Assembly (NCBI RefSeq): GCF_020421205.1
Contig: NZ_JAIZZH010000006.1
Location: forward strand, 186,001-250,000
Origin: Hymenobacter pini
Lineage (GTDB): Bacteria; Bacteroidota; Bacteroidia; Cytophagales; Hymenobacteraceae
DNA length: 64,000 bases
Direction of reading: 5' to 3'
The position numbers were made by a program, and so were the translations under genes. Below are positions 40,974 to 50,351 of this stretch, piece by piece; the stretch's first letter is position 1; the number at the start of each line of letters is the position of its first letter. The notes under the pieces are model-generated. The model was not told the origin of the DNA and did not search any database. It saw only the letters and a program-made list of their open reading frames with translations.

Positions 40974-42740
40974 ATGGGTAAGAAACATTTCTCCAGCGAG
41001 CCTTCCGGCCGTAAAGGTCGCCCCGCTGGCTCTGGCCGCCCCTCTGGCAATACTGAGGGTTTCCGCAAGTTTATGCAGCCCCAGCAGGAGCGCTCCGAGC
41101 GGGACTCGCGGCGCGAGTCCGACCGTTCCAGCTTCGGCCGTTCGTCGGGTGGCAACAGCTACGGCGGCCCCAAGAAGTTTGGAAATACCGGTGGATACGG
41201 TGCGCCTAAGAAATTCGGGGGCCAGAGCAGCTTCGGCAACCGGGAGAATCGCCCATATCGTGGAGACAACAACAACACGCAGCGCTCCGACTTCAACCGG
41301 GAGGAGCGCCCTAAGCGGGAGTTTACGCCCCGCGAAACCTGGCAGGGCCAGCCCTACCGCCAAGAGGGTAAAACGGCCGTGCCGCGCGGCCTGCCCGGCG
41401 AGCGGAACCGCAAATTTGTAAAGCAGAACCCGAACCCGGCCCCGGCACCGGAGCCGGAAACGTACCGCCCCCGGGCTACGGAGGAACGCTCGGAGCGTAG
41501 CTTCGGTGCTGACCGGGAAATCCGGGCGGCCCGCCCCTTCGATTTCCGTGGCCGGCCAACTGACTTGGACGGTGAGCGTGCGGAGCGGCCCAGCCGCTTC
41601 GAAGGCGATTCTCAGCGTGAGCGGCCGGCTCGGCGGGAAGGTGGATTCAACTCGGAGCGTCGCGACTTCAGCAACCGTAAGCCCCAGGGCTATGGCGGCG
41701 GAGCCGCTGGCGAAAAGCGCACCAGCCGCCCCGGCTCGTTTGGCGACAAGCGGGAAACTCGCTCGTTTGACCGGGACGACCGGAAGGGCTTCAGCAGCCA
41801 GCGCAGCGTTGGTACGGAGCGCCGCGAAAGCCGCCCAACCGAGGAGCGTCCTCGCCGGGCCCATGATGAGTTTGTAGGTCGGGGTGCTCAAACTCCGAGT
41901 TCTAACCAAGCAGGTAAGCGCAAGTACGGTGAGGTAGCTGGGGAGGCGCCCGACTACAAAAACCTTAAGCACTACGAAGACGACAAAACCCGTGGCAACA
42001 AGCGCCGGCGCGAAGAAGACGACGTGGCTACGGGCGAGGTACGCCTGAACCGCTACATTGCCAACGCCGGCATCTGCTCCCGCCGCGAAGCCGACTCCCT
42101 CATTGCGGCCGGCGAAATCAAGGTGAATGGGCAGGTGGTGACGGAAATGGGCTACAAAGTACAGCCCTCCGACACGGTGCAGTACGGGAAAACCAACCTC
42201 AACCGGGAGAAGCTGGTGTACGTGCTCCTGAACAAACCCAAAGACTACATCACCACCACCGAGGACCCGGAAGGTCGTCGCACGGTAATGGAGTTGATCA
42301 AGGGTGCTTCGAAGGAGCGGGTGTTCCCGGTAGGCCGTCTCGACCGGAATACGACCGGTCTGCTGCTGTTCACCAACGACGGCGAGGTAGCCCAGAAACT
42401 CTCGCACCCCTCGCACCGCAACAAGAAAATCTACCAAGTAGAACTGGACAAGCCGCTGACCCCCGAGCACTTGGCCCAAATTGCGGAAGGTCTGGAGCTG
42501 GAAGATGGCAAAGCTGAAGTAGACGACGTGGCCGTAGTGGCCGGCAACCCGCACTTTGTGGGCGTGGAAATTCACATTGGCCGGAACCGTATCGTGCGCC
42601 GCATCTTCGAGCACCTGGGCTACGACGTAGTAACCCTGGACCGGGTGCAGTACGCGGGCCTAACCAAAAAGGACCTGCCCCGTGGTAAATGGCGCTTCCT
42701 TAACGAGAAAGAGGTAATCCGCCTTAAGTATTTCATGTAG
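40974..42740 (+). CDS. Pseudouridine synthase (RluB/RsuA type) with long disordered N-terminus
   Basis: A 588-residue protein. Residues ~1-350 are disordered and rich in Arg, Gly, Ser and Glu, with many RPxxxR/EERxxR and FGG-like repeats. An S4 RNA-binding domain begins near residue 355 (RLNRYIANAGICSRREAD). The RsuA/RluB catalytic domain follows with the catalytic Asp in GRLDRNTTGLLLFTNDG (near residue 455) and the later IHIGRNRIVRRIFEHLGY. The enzyme makes pseudouridine in rRNA, probably in 23S; the exact site is inferred from the family only. The long basic tail is frequent in this phylum and probably binds RNA. ATG at 40974. Confidence 0.92.
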   Translation: MGKKHFSSEPSGRKGRPAGSGRPSGNTEGFRKFMQPQQERSERDSRRESDRSSFGRSSGGNSYGGPKKFGNTGGYGAPKKFGGQSSFGNRENRPYRGDNNNTQRSDFNREERPKREFTPRETWQGQPYRQEGKTAVPRGLPGERNRKFVKQNPNPAPAPEPETYRPRATEERSERSFGADREIRAARPFDFRGRPTDLDGERAERPSRFEGDSQRERPARREGGFNSERRDFSNRKPQGYGGGAAGEKRTSRPGSFGDKRETRSFDRDDRKGFSSQRSVGTERRESRPTEERPRRAHDEFVGRGAQTPSSNQAGKRKYGEVAGEAPDYKNLKHYEDDKTRGNKRRREEDDVATGEVRLNRYIANAGICSRREADSLIAAGEIKVNGQVVTEMGYKVQPSDTVQYGKTNLNREKLVYVLLNKPKDYITTTEDPEGRRTVMELIKGASKERVFPVGRLDRNTTGLLLFTNDGEVAQKLSHPSHRNKKIYQVELDKPLTPEHLAQIAEGLELEDGKAEVDDVAVVAGNPHFVGVEIHIGRNRIVRRIFEHLGYDVVTLDRVQYAGLTKKDLPRGKWRFLNEKEVIRLKYFM

Positions 42741-42789
42741 GCACGCAACCCGGTGCCCCGCGCCGGGCTCTTATGAGTGCATGAGCTAG

Positions 42790-42840
42790 AATGAGTGGTT
42801 CGGCGAAGTTTACCCTATAGTGACTTCCTGAGCCACTCAT
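42790..42840. repeat. Imperfect hairpin ahead of coaX
   Basis: ATGAGTGGTTCGGCGAAGT pairs imperfectly with ACTTCCTGAGCCACTCAT; it ends 39 bp before the start I chose. Confidence 0.5.
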
Positions 42841-42879
42841 TTGCTCTTTTCACCCAATTCATTTCACGCACAAACTGGC

Positions 42880-43623
42880 TTGCGGACTCTCGCGCTTGAT
42901 ATTGGCAACACGGCCGTGAAGGTGGGCTTCTTTGAAGCTGACGCTTTGGTAGAAGCAGTGGCGGGGCAGACGACGGAGCAGGTGCTGGCGGCCGTGGCGC
43001 GGTTCCGGCCCGAGCATGTGGTAGTGGCTTCAGTGGCGGAACCTACCCAGACTTGGGCCGGGCAACTCCGTTCCTTAGTGCCGGGAGCCGTGCTGGAGTT
43101 TGCGCCGGCCACTACGCCGCTGCCCATCCGCAATGCCTACGCCACCCCGCACACTCTGGGAGCCGATAGGCTGGCCGCCGCCGTGGGAGCAGCCTGGCTG
43201 TTGCCCGGCCGGCCGGTGGTGATTGTGGATGCCGGCACGGCCCTTAAGTGCGACCTGGTAACGCCCGACGGAACATTCCAGGGTGGCAGCATTGCGCCGG
43301 GGCTGGCTATGCGGTTCCGAGCCCTGCACACGTTTACCGGGCGGCTGCCGCTGGTAGAGAAACCGGCCGACGAAACCGCCGATATTCCCTTGACCGGTAC
43401 CGATACGCAGGGTGCCATCCAGAGTGGGGCGCTGAACGGAGCCGTGGCCGAAGTGCGCGGAATGCTGGCCGAGTATGAGGCGCAGTATCCGAGCTTGGCG
43501 GTGGTGCTGGCCGGCGGCGACGCCCCATTTTTTCGCACCCGGCTGAAACGGCCTATCTTTGTTGTTCCGGAGCTCGTGCTACTTGGGCTCCACCGAATTT
43601 TAGTACATCATGTCGCATCCTAA
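42880..43623 (+). CDS. coaX: Type III pantothenate kinase
   Basis: A 247-residue ATP-dependent enzyme starting coenzyme A biosynthesis. The ASKHA-fold phosphate loop is LALDIGNTAVKVG (from residue 3). The second motif TLGADRLAAAVGAAWL, and then VVIVDAGTALKCDLVTPDG and GGSIAPGL complete the active site. The start is unusual: no ATG is in place. I use the TTG at 42880, which gives MRTLALDIGN, the usual length for the family; another TTG at 42841 would add 13 residues. The last 14 bp overlap the next gene, indicating an operon. Confidence 0.93.
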   Translation: MRTLALDIGNTAVKVGFFEADALVEAVAGQTTEQVLAAVARFRPEHVVVASVAEPTQTWAGQLRSLVPGAVLEFAPATTPLPIRNAYATPHTLGADRLAAAVGAAWLLPGRPVVIVDAGTALKCDLVTPDGTFQGGSIAPGLAMRFRALHTFTGRLPLVEKPADETADIPLTGTDTQGAIQSGALNGAVAEVRGMLAEYEAQYPSLAVVLAGGDAPFFRTRLKRPIFVVPELVLLGLHRILVHHVAS

Positions 43624-44962
43624 GTTTGCCGGCCTGGCCGGTGGTTTCTCGCTGCTGGGGCTGCTGGCCGCTTCGCCAGCCGTACTAGGCCAAGGCCTGG
43701 GCAACTCCCCGTATTCGCGCCTGGGCCTGGGCGACGCCAGCCTGAACGCCGGCGGTGTGCGGCAGATGGGCATGGGCGGTATTGGGGTAGCGGCTCCTAA
43801 TAGTGTGAACGTAAACGAGCTGAACCCGGCCCTGCTGTACTATACCACCCGAACCACGTTTGAGGCCGGTTTCACGGGGCAGTTCAAAACCCTGCGCAAC
43901 ACCGTAAGTCGGCAGCGCACCGGTACCGCTACGCTGGGCTATCTGGCGCTGGCAGTGCCCATCAACCGGCACTGGGCCGGGGCCATCGGCCTCAAGCCTT
44001 ACAGCACGGTCGACTACGAGTCGAAGACGGTAGATAACAGCATTCAGGGCGACCCCACCGCACAGGTGGAGAAGCGCTATACTGGGTCGGGTGGTTTGGC
44101 GGAGGCCTACATGAGCCACGCCGTGCGCCTAGGGAAGTGGGTGACGGTAGGGGCCTCGGCCGGCTACGTATTCGGTAGCGTTGACCAGGACGCTGGCACC
44201 CGCATCGGTACCAGTACTTCCAGCCTCGATTTCTCGAACCGTGACATTTACCAGCAGCACGTGCGCTACTCCGATTTTGCCTTCCGGGGCGGGGTGCACT
44301 ACCGGGGTAAAATCAAGGATAAGCTGAGCCTGAACGTGGGCGGTACCTATAGCTTCCGCTCCAACCTGAATGGTACCCGTAGTATTAGCCTGATTCGGGA
44401 GGACTACGAGGGTATTCAAACCAGCCTCACAGCGTTGCAGACTGATATAAAGGGCATGGCCCGGGTACCGGCCCTCACGCAGTTGGGCATCAGCCTGGAT
44501 AACAACCGTAGCTGGAGTGTGAGCTTGGATGGCTCCCGGCAGCAATGGTCGCAGTTCCGGGCCTTTGGCGAGCAGGGCGGTACCTCCGGTATTCCGCTCA
44601 GCGACACGTACCGCGTGGGCCTGGGAGGTGAGTTGACTCCCGATGCTACTTCGGTAGATAATTACTTCAACCGCGTGACTTACCGGGCGGGCCTGAATAT
44701 GGCGCAAATGCCCTACCGCCCCGGTGGCAAAACGCTCTACGACCGGTCGGTGAGTTGGGGCTTTGCCTTCCCGCTGCCTACGGCCACGGCCCTGGATGCT
44801 ACTACTCTCAGTCTGGGCTTCACCTACGGGCAGCGCGGCAACACGGACGTGCTTCGCCTGTCCGACGGCTCCACGGAGCGCAACGTGAAGGAGGACTACA
44901 TTCGGATGCAGCTGGGCGTGACGCTGAATAACCGCTGGTTTATCAAGCGCCGGATTGAGTAG
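43610..44962 (+). CDS. Outer-membrane beta-barrel protein of the SPYSR/FadL-like type
   Basis: A 450-residue protein with a signal peptide (cleavage near VLGQG, residue ~28). It begins with the hallmark GNSPYSRLGLGD, followed by GGVRQMGMGGIGVAA and alternating amphipathic strands up to the end, as in FadL/OmpP1 long-chain lipid transporters and related Bacteroidota barrels. It ends in a charged tail instead of the usual aromatic C-terminus. Its start overlaps coaX by 14 bp, and it is followed directly by lptC, suggesting an envelope-assembly operon. The substrate is unknown. Confidence 0.85.
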   Translation: MSHPKFAGLAGGFSLLGLLAASPAVLGQGLGNSPYSRLGLGDASLNAGGVRQMGMGGIGVAAPNSVNVNELNPALLYYTTRTTFEAGFTGQFKTLRNTVSRQRTGTATLGYLALAVPINRHWAGAIGLKPYSTVDYESKTVDNSIQGDPTAQVEKRYTGSGGLAEAYMSHAVRLGKWVTVGASAGYVFGSVDQDAGTRIGTSTSSLDFSNRDIYQQHVRYSDFAFRGGVHYRGKIKDKLSLNVGGTYSFRSNLNGTRSISLIREDYEGIQTSLTALQTDIKGMARVPALTQLGISLDNNRSWSVSLDGSRQQWSQFRAFGEQGGTSGIPLSDTYRVGLGGELTPDATSVDNYFNRVTYRAGLNMAQMPYRPGGKTLYDRSVSWGFAFPLPTATALDATTLSLGFTYGQRGNTDVLRLSDGSTERNVKEDYIRMQLGVTLNNRWFIKRRIE

Positions 44963-44963
44963 T

Positions 44964-45554
44964 ATGGTGGCGGGGCTGGTGCATCGGTTTGCGGCAGGAG
45001 TGTTGGGGGCTGCGCTGCTGGCCGGCTGCCAGAAGGCAGCCGACGAGGTAAAAGCCAAGCGCATTGAATACAATGGCCCCACCATCGAAACCGAGAATGT
45101 GCTGATGCTCGTCAGCGACTCAGCCAAGCTGCGCATCCGCCTCACGGCCCCGTTGGAGCAGCAGTTCGAGTCGGGCGACATGATTTACCCGAAAGGAGTA
45201 AAGCTTACGTTCTTGGATGGAAAAGGCGAAACCGTGGTAAACACCATCACGGGCCGCTACGGCAAGTTTGAGAAGGCCAAAAACCTCTACACCATGCGTG
45301 GCGACGTGCGTGTGGCCAACGTGCCCAAGCAGCAGCGCATGAACACGGAGGAGGCCTTTTACGACAAGACTAAGGCTACCATCTACACCCAGGAGCAAAC
45401 CGAAATCCGGGTAACCACGCCCACCGAGGTGCTCACGGGCCGGGGCCTCACAGCCAATCAAGACTTCTCGCGCTACCGCATCTTCACGCCTACGGGCGTG
45501 TTCACCCTGCAAAACGCACCCACGGCGGCTCCGGCTGTCCCCAAACGGAATTAA
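44964..45554 (+). CDS. lptC: LPS export protein LptC-like lipoprotein
   Basis: A 196-residue protein. The signal peptide ends LLAGC with C22 as the lipidated residue, rather than the uncleaved anchor of E. coli LptC. The remainder is a beta-jellyroll of the LptC/OstA type: MIYPKGVKLTFLDGKGE and NLYTMRGDVRVANV are the long antiparallel strands, and MNTEEAFYDKTKATIYT continues the stack. It would carry lipopolysaccharide or lipid A from the LptBFG complex across the periplasm. The ATG at 44964 starts 1 bp after the preceding stop; a TTG at 44955 is possible. lptB lies 9.4 kb downstream. Confidence 0.85.
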   Translation: MVAGLVHRFAAGVLGAALLAGCQKAADEVKAKRIEYNGPTIETENVLMLVSDSAKLRIRLTAPLEQQFESGDMIYPKGVKLTFLDGKGETVVNTITGRYGKFEKAKNLYTMRGDVRVANVPKQQRMNTEEAFYDKTKATIYTQEQTEIRVTTPTEVLTGRGLTANQDFSRYRIFTPTGVFTLQNAPTAAPAVPKRN

Positions 45555-45560
45555 CTCTGT

Positions 45561-45824
45561 ATGAAACGATTCTGGGACCCGGGCATCAGCCGCACCATTC
45601 TGTTTGTGCTGAGCGTCTTCACGTTTGTGGTGGCCTCATACCGCACGCTGGCTATTGGCAAAATGGAAGGCTTGTACGCCAACTACTGGCTGTATATGCT
45701 CTCCTTCGGGCTGGTTATCTGGCTGCGCTATTTGCGTCAGCAGGATAAGATAAAAGCGGCCGAAGCGGAGGCGGCCCGCAAAGCCGCTGCGACTTCCATT
45801 AAGAAGACTAAAAAGAAAAAATAG
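45561..45824 (+). CDS. Small two-helix membrane protein
   Basis: An 87-residue protein with two membrane helices (~11-29 and ~39-58) and a lysine-rich cytoplasmic tail (KKTKKKK at the end). It starts 6 bp after lptC and is surely in the same operon. I do not recognise a family. Confidence 0.75.
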   Translation: MKRFWDPGISRTILFVLSVFTFVVASYRTLAIGKMEGLYANYWLYMLSFGLVIWLRYLRQQDKIKAAEAEAARKAAATSIKKTKKKK

Positions 45825-45854
45825 CTCGTTTACGGGCTCCGATTTTTGCCTTTC

Positions 45855-45889
45855 GCCCCCGGCCCGTCACAGGTAGCTGGGGGCTTTCT
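45855..45889 (+). terminator. Terminator after the lptC operon segment
   Basis: GCCCCCGGC ... GCTGGGGGC hairpin followed by TTTCTG. It separates this segment from ppiD, though read-through is possible. Confidence 0.65.
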
Positions 45890-46038
45890 GTTACGGGCCG
45901 GCCGTAGGCGGTGGCTGGCTGAGTATCAGGCCTTCCTACCATAATGGCCCACTACCGTCGGCGCATTGCCGAATGACCATCTTTTTTGGTTATTTTGCAC
46001 CTCATTCACCTTTTCTACCTGCGCTTTTTTTCAAGTAA

Positions 46039-48168
46039 ATGGCATTAATCAACACGATTCGAGAAAAATCGGGCTGGGCAGTCGGCGCCATCATCATTGG
46101 CCTGCTGCTTTTCATGCTGGGAGGCGACTTCCTGTATGGCCGTAATAGCTTCTTTGGCAAGAACGATATGTCCGTGGGCGAGGTAGCCGGCGAAAAGGTG
46201 GAATACGCTGATTTCGAAAATACCCTGGAGCAAGCCAAGCAGGCCTTTATTCAGCAGCAGCAGCGCCAGCCCGACGACCAAGCCCTTGGCTACCTGCGCG
46301 ACCAGGCCTGGAACCAGACGCTCTACCGCATTGCCTTCCAGAAGGAATTTGACAAGCTAGGCCTGAAGGTTTCGGACGAAGAGCTGACCGACATGGTTCA
46401 GGGCGTAAACGTGCATCCCAGCATCCGTCAGGCCTTTACTGACCCAAAAACCGGTCAGTTTGACGTGCTGAAGGTGAAAGAATACCTGCGCAACCTCGAT
46501 AAGATGGACCCCCAGGCCCAGGCGGCCTTCGCCAACTTCGAAGCCAACCTGACTCCCGAGCGCCTGGGTACCAAGTACAACAACCTGCTCAAGCTGAGCA
46601 CCTACGTAACCTCGGCCGAGGCCAAGCGCTACAACGAAGGCCAGGCCGCTCAGGTGAACCTGCGTTACCTGTTCGTGCCCTATTTCACGGTATCGGATTC
46701 GAGCGTGAAAGTGAGCAACGACCAGCTGCAGGCCTACATCGACAAGAACAAAGCCCGCTATAAGGTAGAAGATGGCCGCAGCATCGAGTACGTGACCATT
46801 CCGGTAACGGCTTCGGTTGACGACAGCGTTGCCATCAAAAAGAACGTGGATGAGCTGGCCGCCCAGTTTGCCTCGGCCCCGGTGGATTCGTCGTTCGTGC
46901 AGCTGAACTCTGATGCCCCCACTAAGCCCGCCTACCTCTCGCCCGCCGATATGCCCGAGAAGCTGCGCGCCCAGCTCCCCCTGCAGGTAGGCAAAGTGTA
47001 CGGCCCCTACGCCGAGAACGGCACCTACTCGCTGTTCAAAGTAACCGGCGAAAAAGCCGGAGCCCAGCCCGCCGCCCGCGCCAGCCACATCCTCATCAAA
47101 GCCGATGGCACTACGCCCGAGGCCGATGCCGCCGCCAAAGCCAAGGCTACCGAGGTGCTGAACAAAGCCAAAGCCGGTGCCAACTTCGCCGACCTGGCCC
47201 GCCAGTATGGCACTGACGGTACCACCGCCACCGGCGGCGACCTGGGCTGGTTCCAGCAGGGCCGCATGGTGCCCGAGTTTGAGAAAGCCGTATTTGCTGC
47301 CAACTCGGCCGGCCTGCTGCCCAACCTGGTGAAAACCTCCTTTGGCTACCACATTGTGAAGGTAACGGCTCCCAAAACCAGCCAGACCTACCGCGTGGCT
47401 ACCGTACAGAAAAGCATTCAGCCCACCGAAGCTACCCGCGACGCCGCTTACAACAAAGCCCAGCAGCTGAAAGGCGAAGCCACCGACCTGGCCTCGTTCC
47501 GGGCCGCCGTAGCCAAAGACAAAAGCCTGCAGAAAGTGGATGCCAAAGGCCTCGGCCGCGGCGACCAGGCCGTGAACAATCTGCAGGGCGCCCGCCAGCT
47601 GGTACGTTGGGCCTACGGTGCTAACGTAGAAGGCCAGCAGGCCAAGGTTGGTGACGTGTCGCCGGTGTTTGAAATCGGTGATGCCTACGTAATTGCCGTA
47701 CTCACCGGCGAGCGGGAAAAAGGCACGGCTGACGTGGCCAGCGTGAAGCCCGAAGTAACCGCCCTGGTACGCAGCGAGTTGAAAGCCGAGCAGATCATCA
47801 ACAAGCTGAATGCCGCCAAAGGCAGCACGCTGGAGCAAATTGCCCAGGCGTACGGCAACGGCGCCCAGGTAAAAACCGCCGACAACGTAGTGCTGGGCCA
47901 AGGCATGATTCCGGGCCTGGGCTCGGAGCCGGTAGCCGTAGGTAAAGCCTTCGGTCTGAAGCCTGGCCAGAAGTCGAAAGCCTTTGCTGGTGAGCAGGGC
48001 GTGCTGATTGTGGAGCCCGTAACGGCCACGCCAGCTCCCACCACGGCCGACGTAAAAGCCGCCAAGCAGCAGCTGACTGCCCAGCGCACGGCTCGCGCCG
48101 ATGGCCTCATCTTCGAAGCCATCAAGCAGCACGCCAATGTGAAGGACAACCGCACGAAGTTCTTCTAA
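46039..48168 (+). CDS. ppiD: PpiD-like periplasmic peptidyl-prolyl isomerase (SurA_N, rotamase)
   Basis: A 709-residue membrane-anchored chaperone. One membrane helix is at ~12-30, a SurA/PpiD-like N-terminal helical domain at ~40-250, and a parvulin rotamase domain at ~345-445. The latter starts ASHILIKADGTTPEADAAAKAKA and contains YGTDGTTATGGDLGWFQQGRMVPEFEKA, typical of parvulins. A second degenerate rotamase-like region may lie at ~465-560. It likely helps fold outer-membrane proteins near the Sec translocon. ATG at 46039. A clear hairpin ends it at 48189. Confidence 0.92.
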   Translation: MALINTIREKSGWAVGAIIIGLLLFMLGGDFLYGRNSFFGKNDMSVGEVAGEKVEYADFENTLEQAKQAFIQQQQRQPDDQALGYLRDQAWNQTLYRIAFQKEFDKLGLKVSDEELTDMVQGVNVHPSIRQAFTDPKTGQFDVLKVKEYLRNLDKMDPQAQAAFANFEANLTPERLGTKYNNLLKLSTYVTSAEAKRYNEGQAAQVNLRYLFVPYFTVSDSSVKVSNDQLQAYIDKNKARYKVEDGRSIEYVTIPVTASVDDSVAIKKNVDELAAQFASAPVDSSFVQLNSDAPTKPAYLSPADMPEKLRAQLPLQVGKVYGPYAENGTYSLFKVTGEKAGAQPAARASHILIKADGTTPEADAAAKAKATEVLNKAKAGANFADLARQYGTDGTTATGGDLGWFQQGRMVPEFEKAVFAANSAGLLPNLVKTSFGYHIVKVTAPKTSQTYRVATVQKSIQPTEATRDAAYNKAQQLKGEATDLASFRAAVAKDKSLQKVDAKGLGRGDQAVNNLQGARQLVRWAYGANVEGQQAKVGDVSPVFEIGDAYVIAVLTGEREKGTADVASVKPEVTALVRSELKAEQIINKLNAAKGSTLEQIAQAYGNGAQVKTADNVVLGQGMIPGLGSEPVAVGKAFGLKPGQKSKAFAGEQGVLIVEPVTATPAPTTADVKAAKQQLTAQRTARADGLIFEAIKQHANVKDNRTKFF

Positions 48169-48188
48169 GCGGTTGTTTCAGTAGAAAA

Positions 48189-48225
48189 GCAAAAGGGCCG
48201 TACCTTAGGGTGCGGCCCTTTTGCA
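48189..48225 (+). terminator. Terminator after ppiD
   Basis: GCAAAAGGGCCG ... CGGCCCTTTTGC perfect 12-bp stem. Confidence 0.8.
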
Positions 48226-48295
48226 TTAGGAGAGGTGGTGGTTGAGCAAGTCTATCACTTGGCACTTCAAGCCGGAGCTTTTCGTTGTAGCGCGT

Positions 48296-50122
48296 ATGAA
48301 CAAGTCGTTGCGTTTGTTGGCAGGAGTGAGCGTGGTGGGGCTGCTGGCGGCGGCACCCGCCGTGGCTCAGGTACAGGAAGACAGCCAGGTACAGCTGGCC
48401 CGCGAGTACGAGCGGAAGGGCGACCATGAGAAGGCTGCCTTCCTGTTCGGGCGCCTGCGCAACGACGAGCAAATTGCGCCCAACATCCTGCCCGATTACC
48501 TGGCCGCTTTACAGGGCTTTAAGCAGTACAAGGAGGCCGAAAAGCTGCTAAAGCGGGCTATCAAGCAACGGCCCCAGGAAGCCGCCTTGCCGGTGCTGCT
48601 GGGCCAGTTATACATCCAGTCGGTTGATGAGCTGGCGGCCAAGAAACAGTGGGACAAAGTGCTCAGCCAACTGACGCTGGAGCAGGTGCCAGCCGTAGCG
48701 GGGGAGTTTCAGCGGCTGAACCAGCCCGACTGGGCCGTGCGCACCTACCTGCGTGGCCGGGAGTTGGCCCACTCCGAAACCGAGTTTGGGCCCCAACTCA
48801 TCCAGCTCTACACCCGGCAGGGCCAAACGGCTAACGTGATGGGCGAAACGCTGCGCCTGCTGCAAACCGACGAGCAGCAGCTGCCCTTCGTGCGCAACAT
48901 GCTCCAGAATAGCCTGCAGGAGGACAAGGACTTCGCTGCCCTAGAAAAGGAGTTACTGAGCCTGGTGCAGAAAAACCCCGACCGGCCGGTGTACAGTGAG
49001 CTGCTGCTGTGGCTGCAGGTGCAGCGCCGCGACTTTACCGGGGCGCTGGTGCAGGCCAAAGCCCTCGACCGGCGGGGCCGCACCGAGGGCCAGCGGGTGC
49101 TGGAGGTGGCCGAAATTGCCCGCCGTAACAAAGACTACGAAAGCGCCATTCAGGGCTACGACTACCTGAGCCGCGAGTACCGCACCAGCCCGTACTATGC
49201 CCTAGTGCGCCAGCGGCTGGTGCAAACCCGTGAGGAGCAGGTGCGCAATACTTACCCCGTAAATACCGGCCAGCTTCGCAGCTTGCTGCAGGAGTACGAG
49301 CAGGTGCTGAAAGACCTAGGCCGCACGCCCGAAACGGCCCCGGTGTTGCGTAGTATGGCCGCGCTACTGGCGTTTCAGCTGGACGAGAAAGAGCCGGCCA
49401 TCAAGCTGCTCAACGAGGTAATTACCATGCCCCGCGCTAGCCTGGAGGTGGTAGACCAGGCAAAGATTGACCTGGCCGACATCTACCTGCTGCGCGCCGA
49501 GCCCTGGGAGGCTACGCTGCTGTACTCGCAGGTGGAGAAGTCGCACAAGGATACGCCGCTGGGCTACGAGGCCAAGTTGCGCAACGCCCGCCTCAGCTAC
49601 TTCGCCGGTGACTTCAAGCTGGCCCAGTCGCACCTGGATATTCTGAAGCAGGCCACCAGCCGCGAAATTGCCAACGATGCTATGCAGCTCAGCCTGCTCA
49701 TCACCGACAACACCGCCATGGACACCGCCGGCGTGGCCCTGCGCGACTACGCCGCCGTGGAGCAGCAGGTGTTCCAGAACAAGCTACCCGAAGCCCTGCG
49801 CGGCCTCGATGCCTTGCTGACCAAGTACCCCGGCCACGCCCTGCAGGACGAAGCCTGGTTTCTGAAAGCCCAGCTGCTGCGCCGCACCGGCGACTACCCC
49901 GGCGCCCTCAGCACCCTGGAGCGCATCACGGCCAACCCCAAGTACGATTTGCTCAGCGACGATGCCCTGTTTCTGGCCGCTAGCATCCTGGAGGAAAACG
50001 TGCAGGATCGGGAGAAAGCCCAGCAGCTCTATAACCAGGTAATCTCCAAATACCCCGGCAGCATTTACGTGGCCGAGGCCCGCAAACGCTTCCGCAAGCT
50101 GCGCGGCGACGTAGTGAATTAA
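48296..50122 (+). CDS. Exported TPR protein
   Basis: A 608-residue protein with a clear signal peptide (MNKSLRLLAGVSVVGLLAAA, cleavage near AVAQ, residue ~24). The rest is a chain of TPR-like helix pairs over its whole length, with recurring AAxLFxRLxN and AQxLYNQVISKYPGSIYVAEAR patterns. Such proteins are periplasmic scaffolds for outer-membrane assembly; its position downstream of ppiD is in line with that. No partner is identified. The ATG at 48296 was preferred to an ORF start 18 codons upstream that lies just after the terminator. No strong terminator follows. Confidence 0.85.
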   Translation: MNKSLRLLAGVSVVGLLAAAPAVAQVQEDSQVQLAREYERKGDHEKAAFLFGRLRNDEQIAPNILPDYLAALQGFKQYKEAEKLLKRAIKQRPQEAALPVLLGQLYIQSVDELAAKKQWDKVLSQLTLEQVPAVAGEFQRLNQPDWAVRTYLRGRELAHSETEFGPQLIQLYTRQGQTANVMGETLRLLQTDEQQLPFVRNMLQNSLQEDKDFAALEKELLSLVQKNPDRPVYSELLLWLQVQRRDFTGALVQAKALDRRGRTEGQRVLEVAEIARRNKDYESAIQGYDYLSREYRTSPYYALVRQRLVQTREEQVRNTYPVNTGQLRSLLQEYEQVLKDLGRTPETAPVLRSMAALLAFQLDEKEPAIKLLNEVITMPRASLEVVDQAKIDLADIYLLRAEPWEATLLYSQVEKSHKDTPLGYEAKLRNARLSYFAGDFKLAQSHLDILKQATSREIANDAMQLSLLITDNTAMDTAGVALRDYAAVEQQVFQNKLPEALRGLDALLTKYPGHALQDEAWFLKAQLLRRTGDYPGALSTLERITANPKYDLLSDDALFLAASILEENVQDREKAQQLYNQVISKYPGSIYVAEARKRFRKLRGDVVN

Positions 50123-50310
50123 TTCTTGGAGGCGCTTTAGCCCGTTGATTCTATAATGCTGAGCCCCGCTCCGGCCCGCGGGAGAAGGGAAATATCCATT
50201 TAGTTGAGCCGGAGCGCAGCTCCCAAATACAACGACCTACGGTTGCGTCCAGTACCCGTCCGGGTTCGGGTAATCCGCGGAATCGGTCTAAATCCGTGCG
50301 TTTCTTTTCG

Positions 50311-50318
50311 TACTTTTG
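50311..50318 (+). promoter_or_regulatory. -7 element for recJ
   Basis: TACTTTTG, exact consensus, 34 bp before the recJ ATG. The spacer 50123-50310 also holds an imperfect palindrome (GAGCCCCGCTCCGGC ... GCCGGAGCGCAGCTC, 50160-50222). Confidence 0.6.
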
Positions 50319-50351
50319 AAGATATAGCCCCCGGCAGTATCTGGCAGAAAT

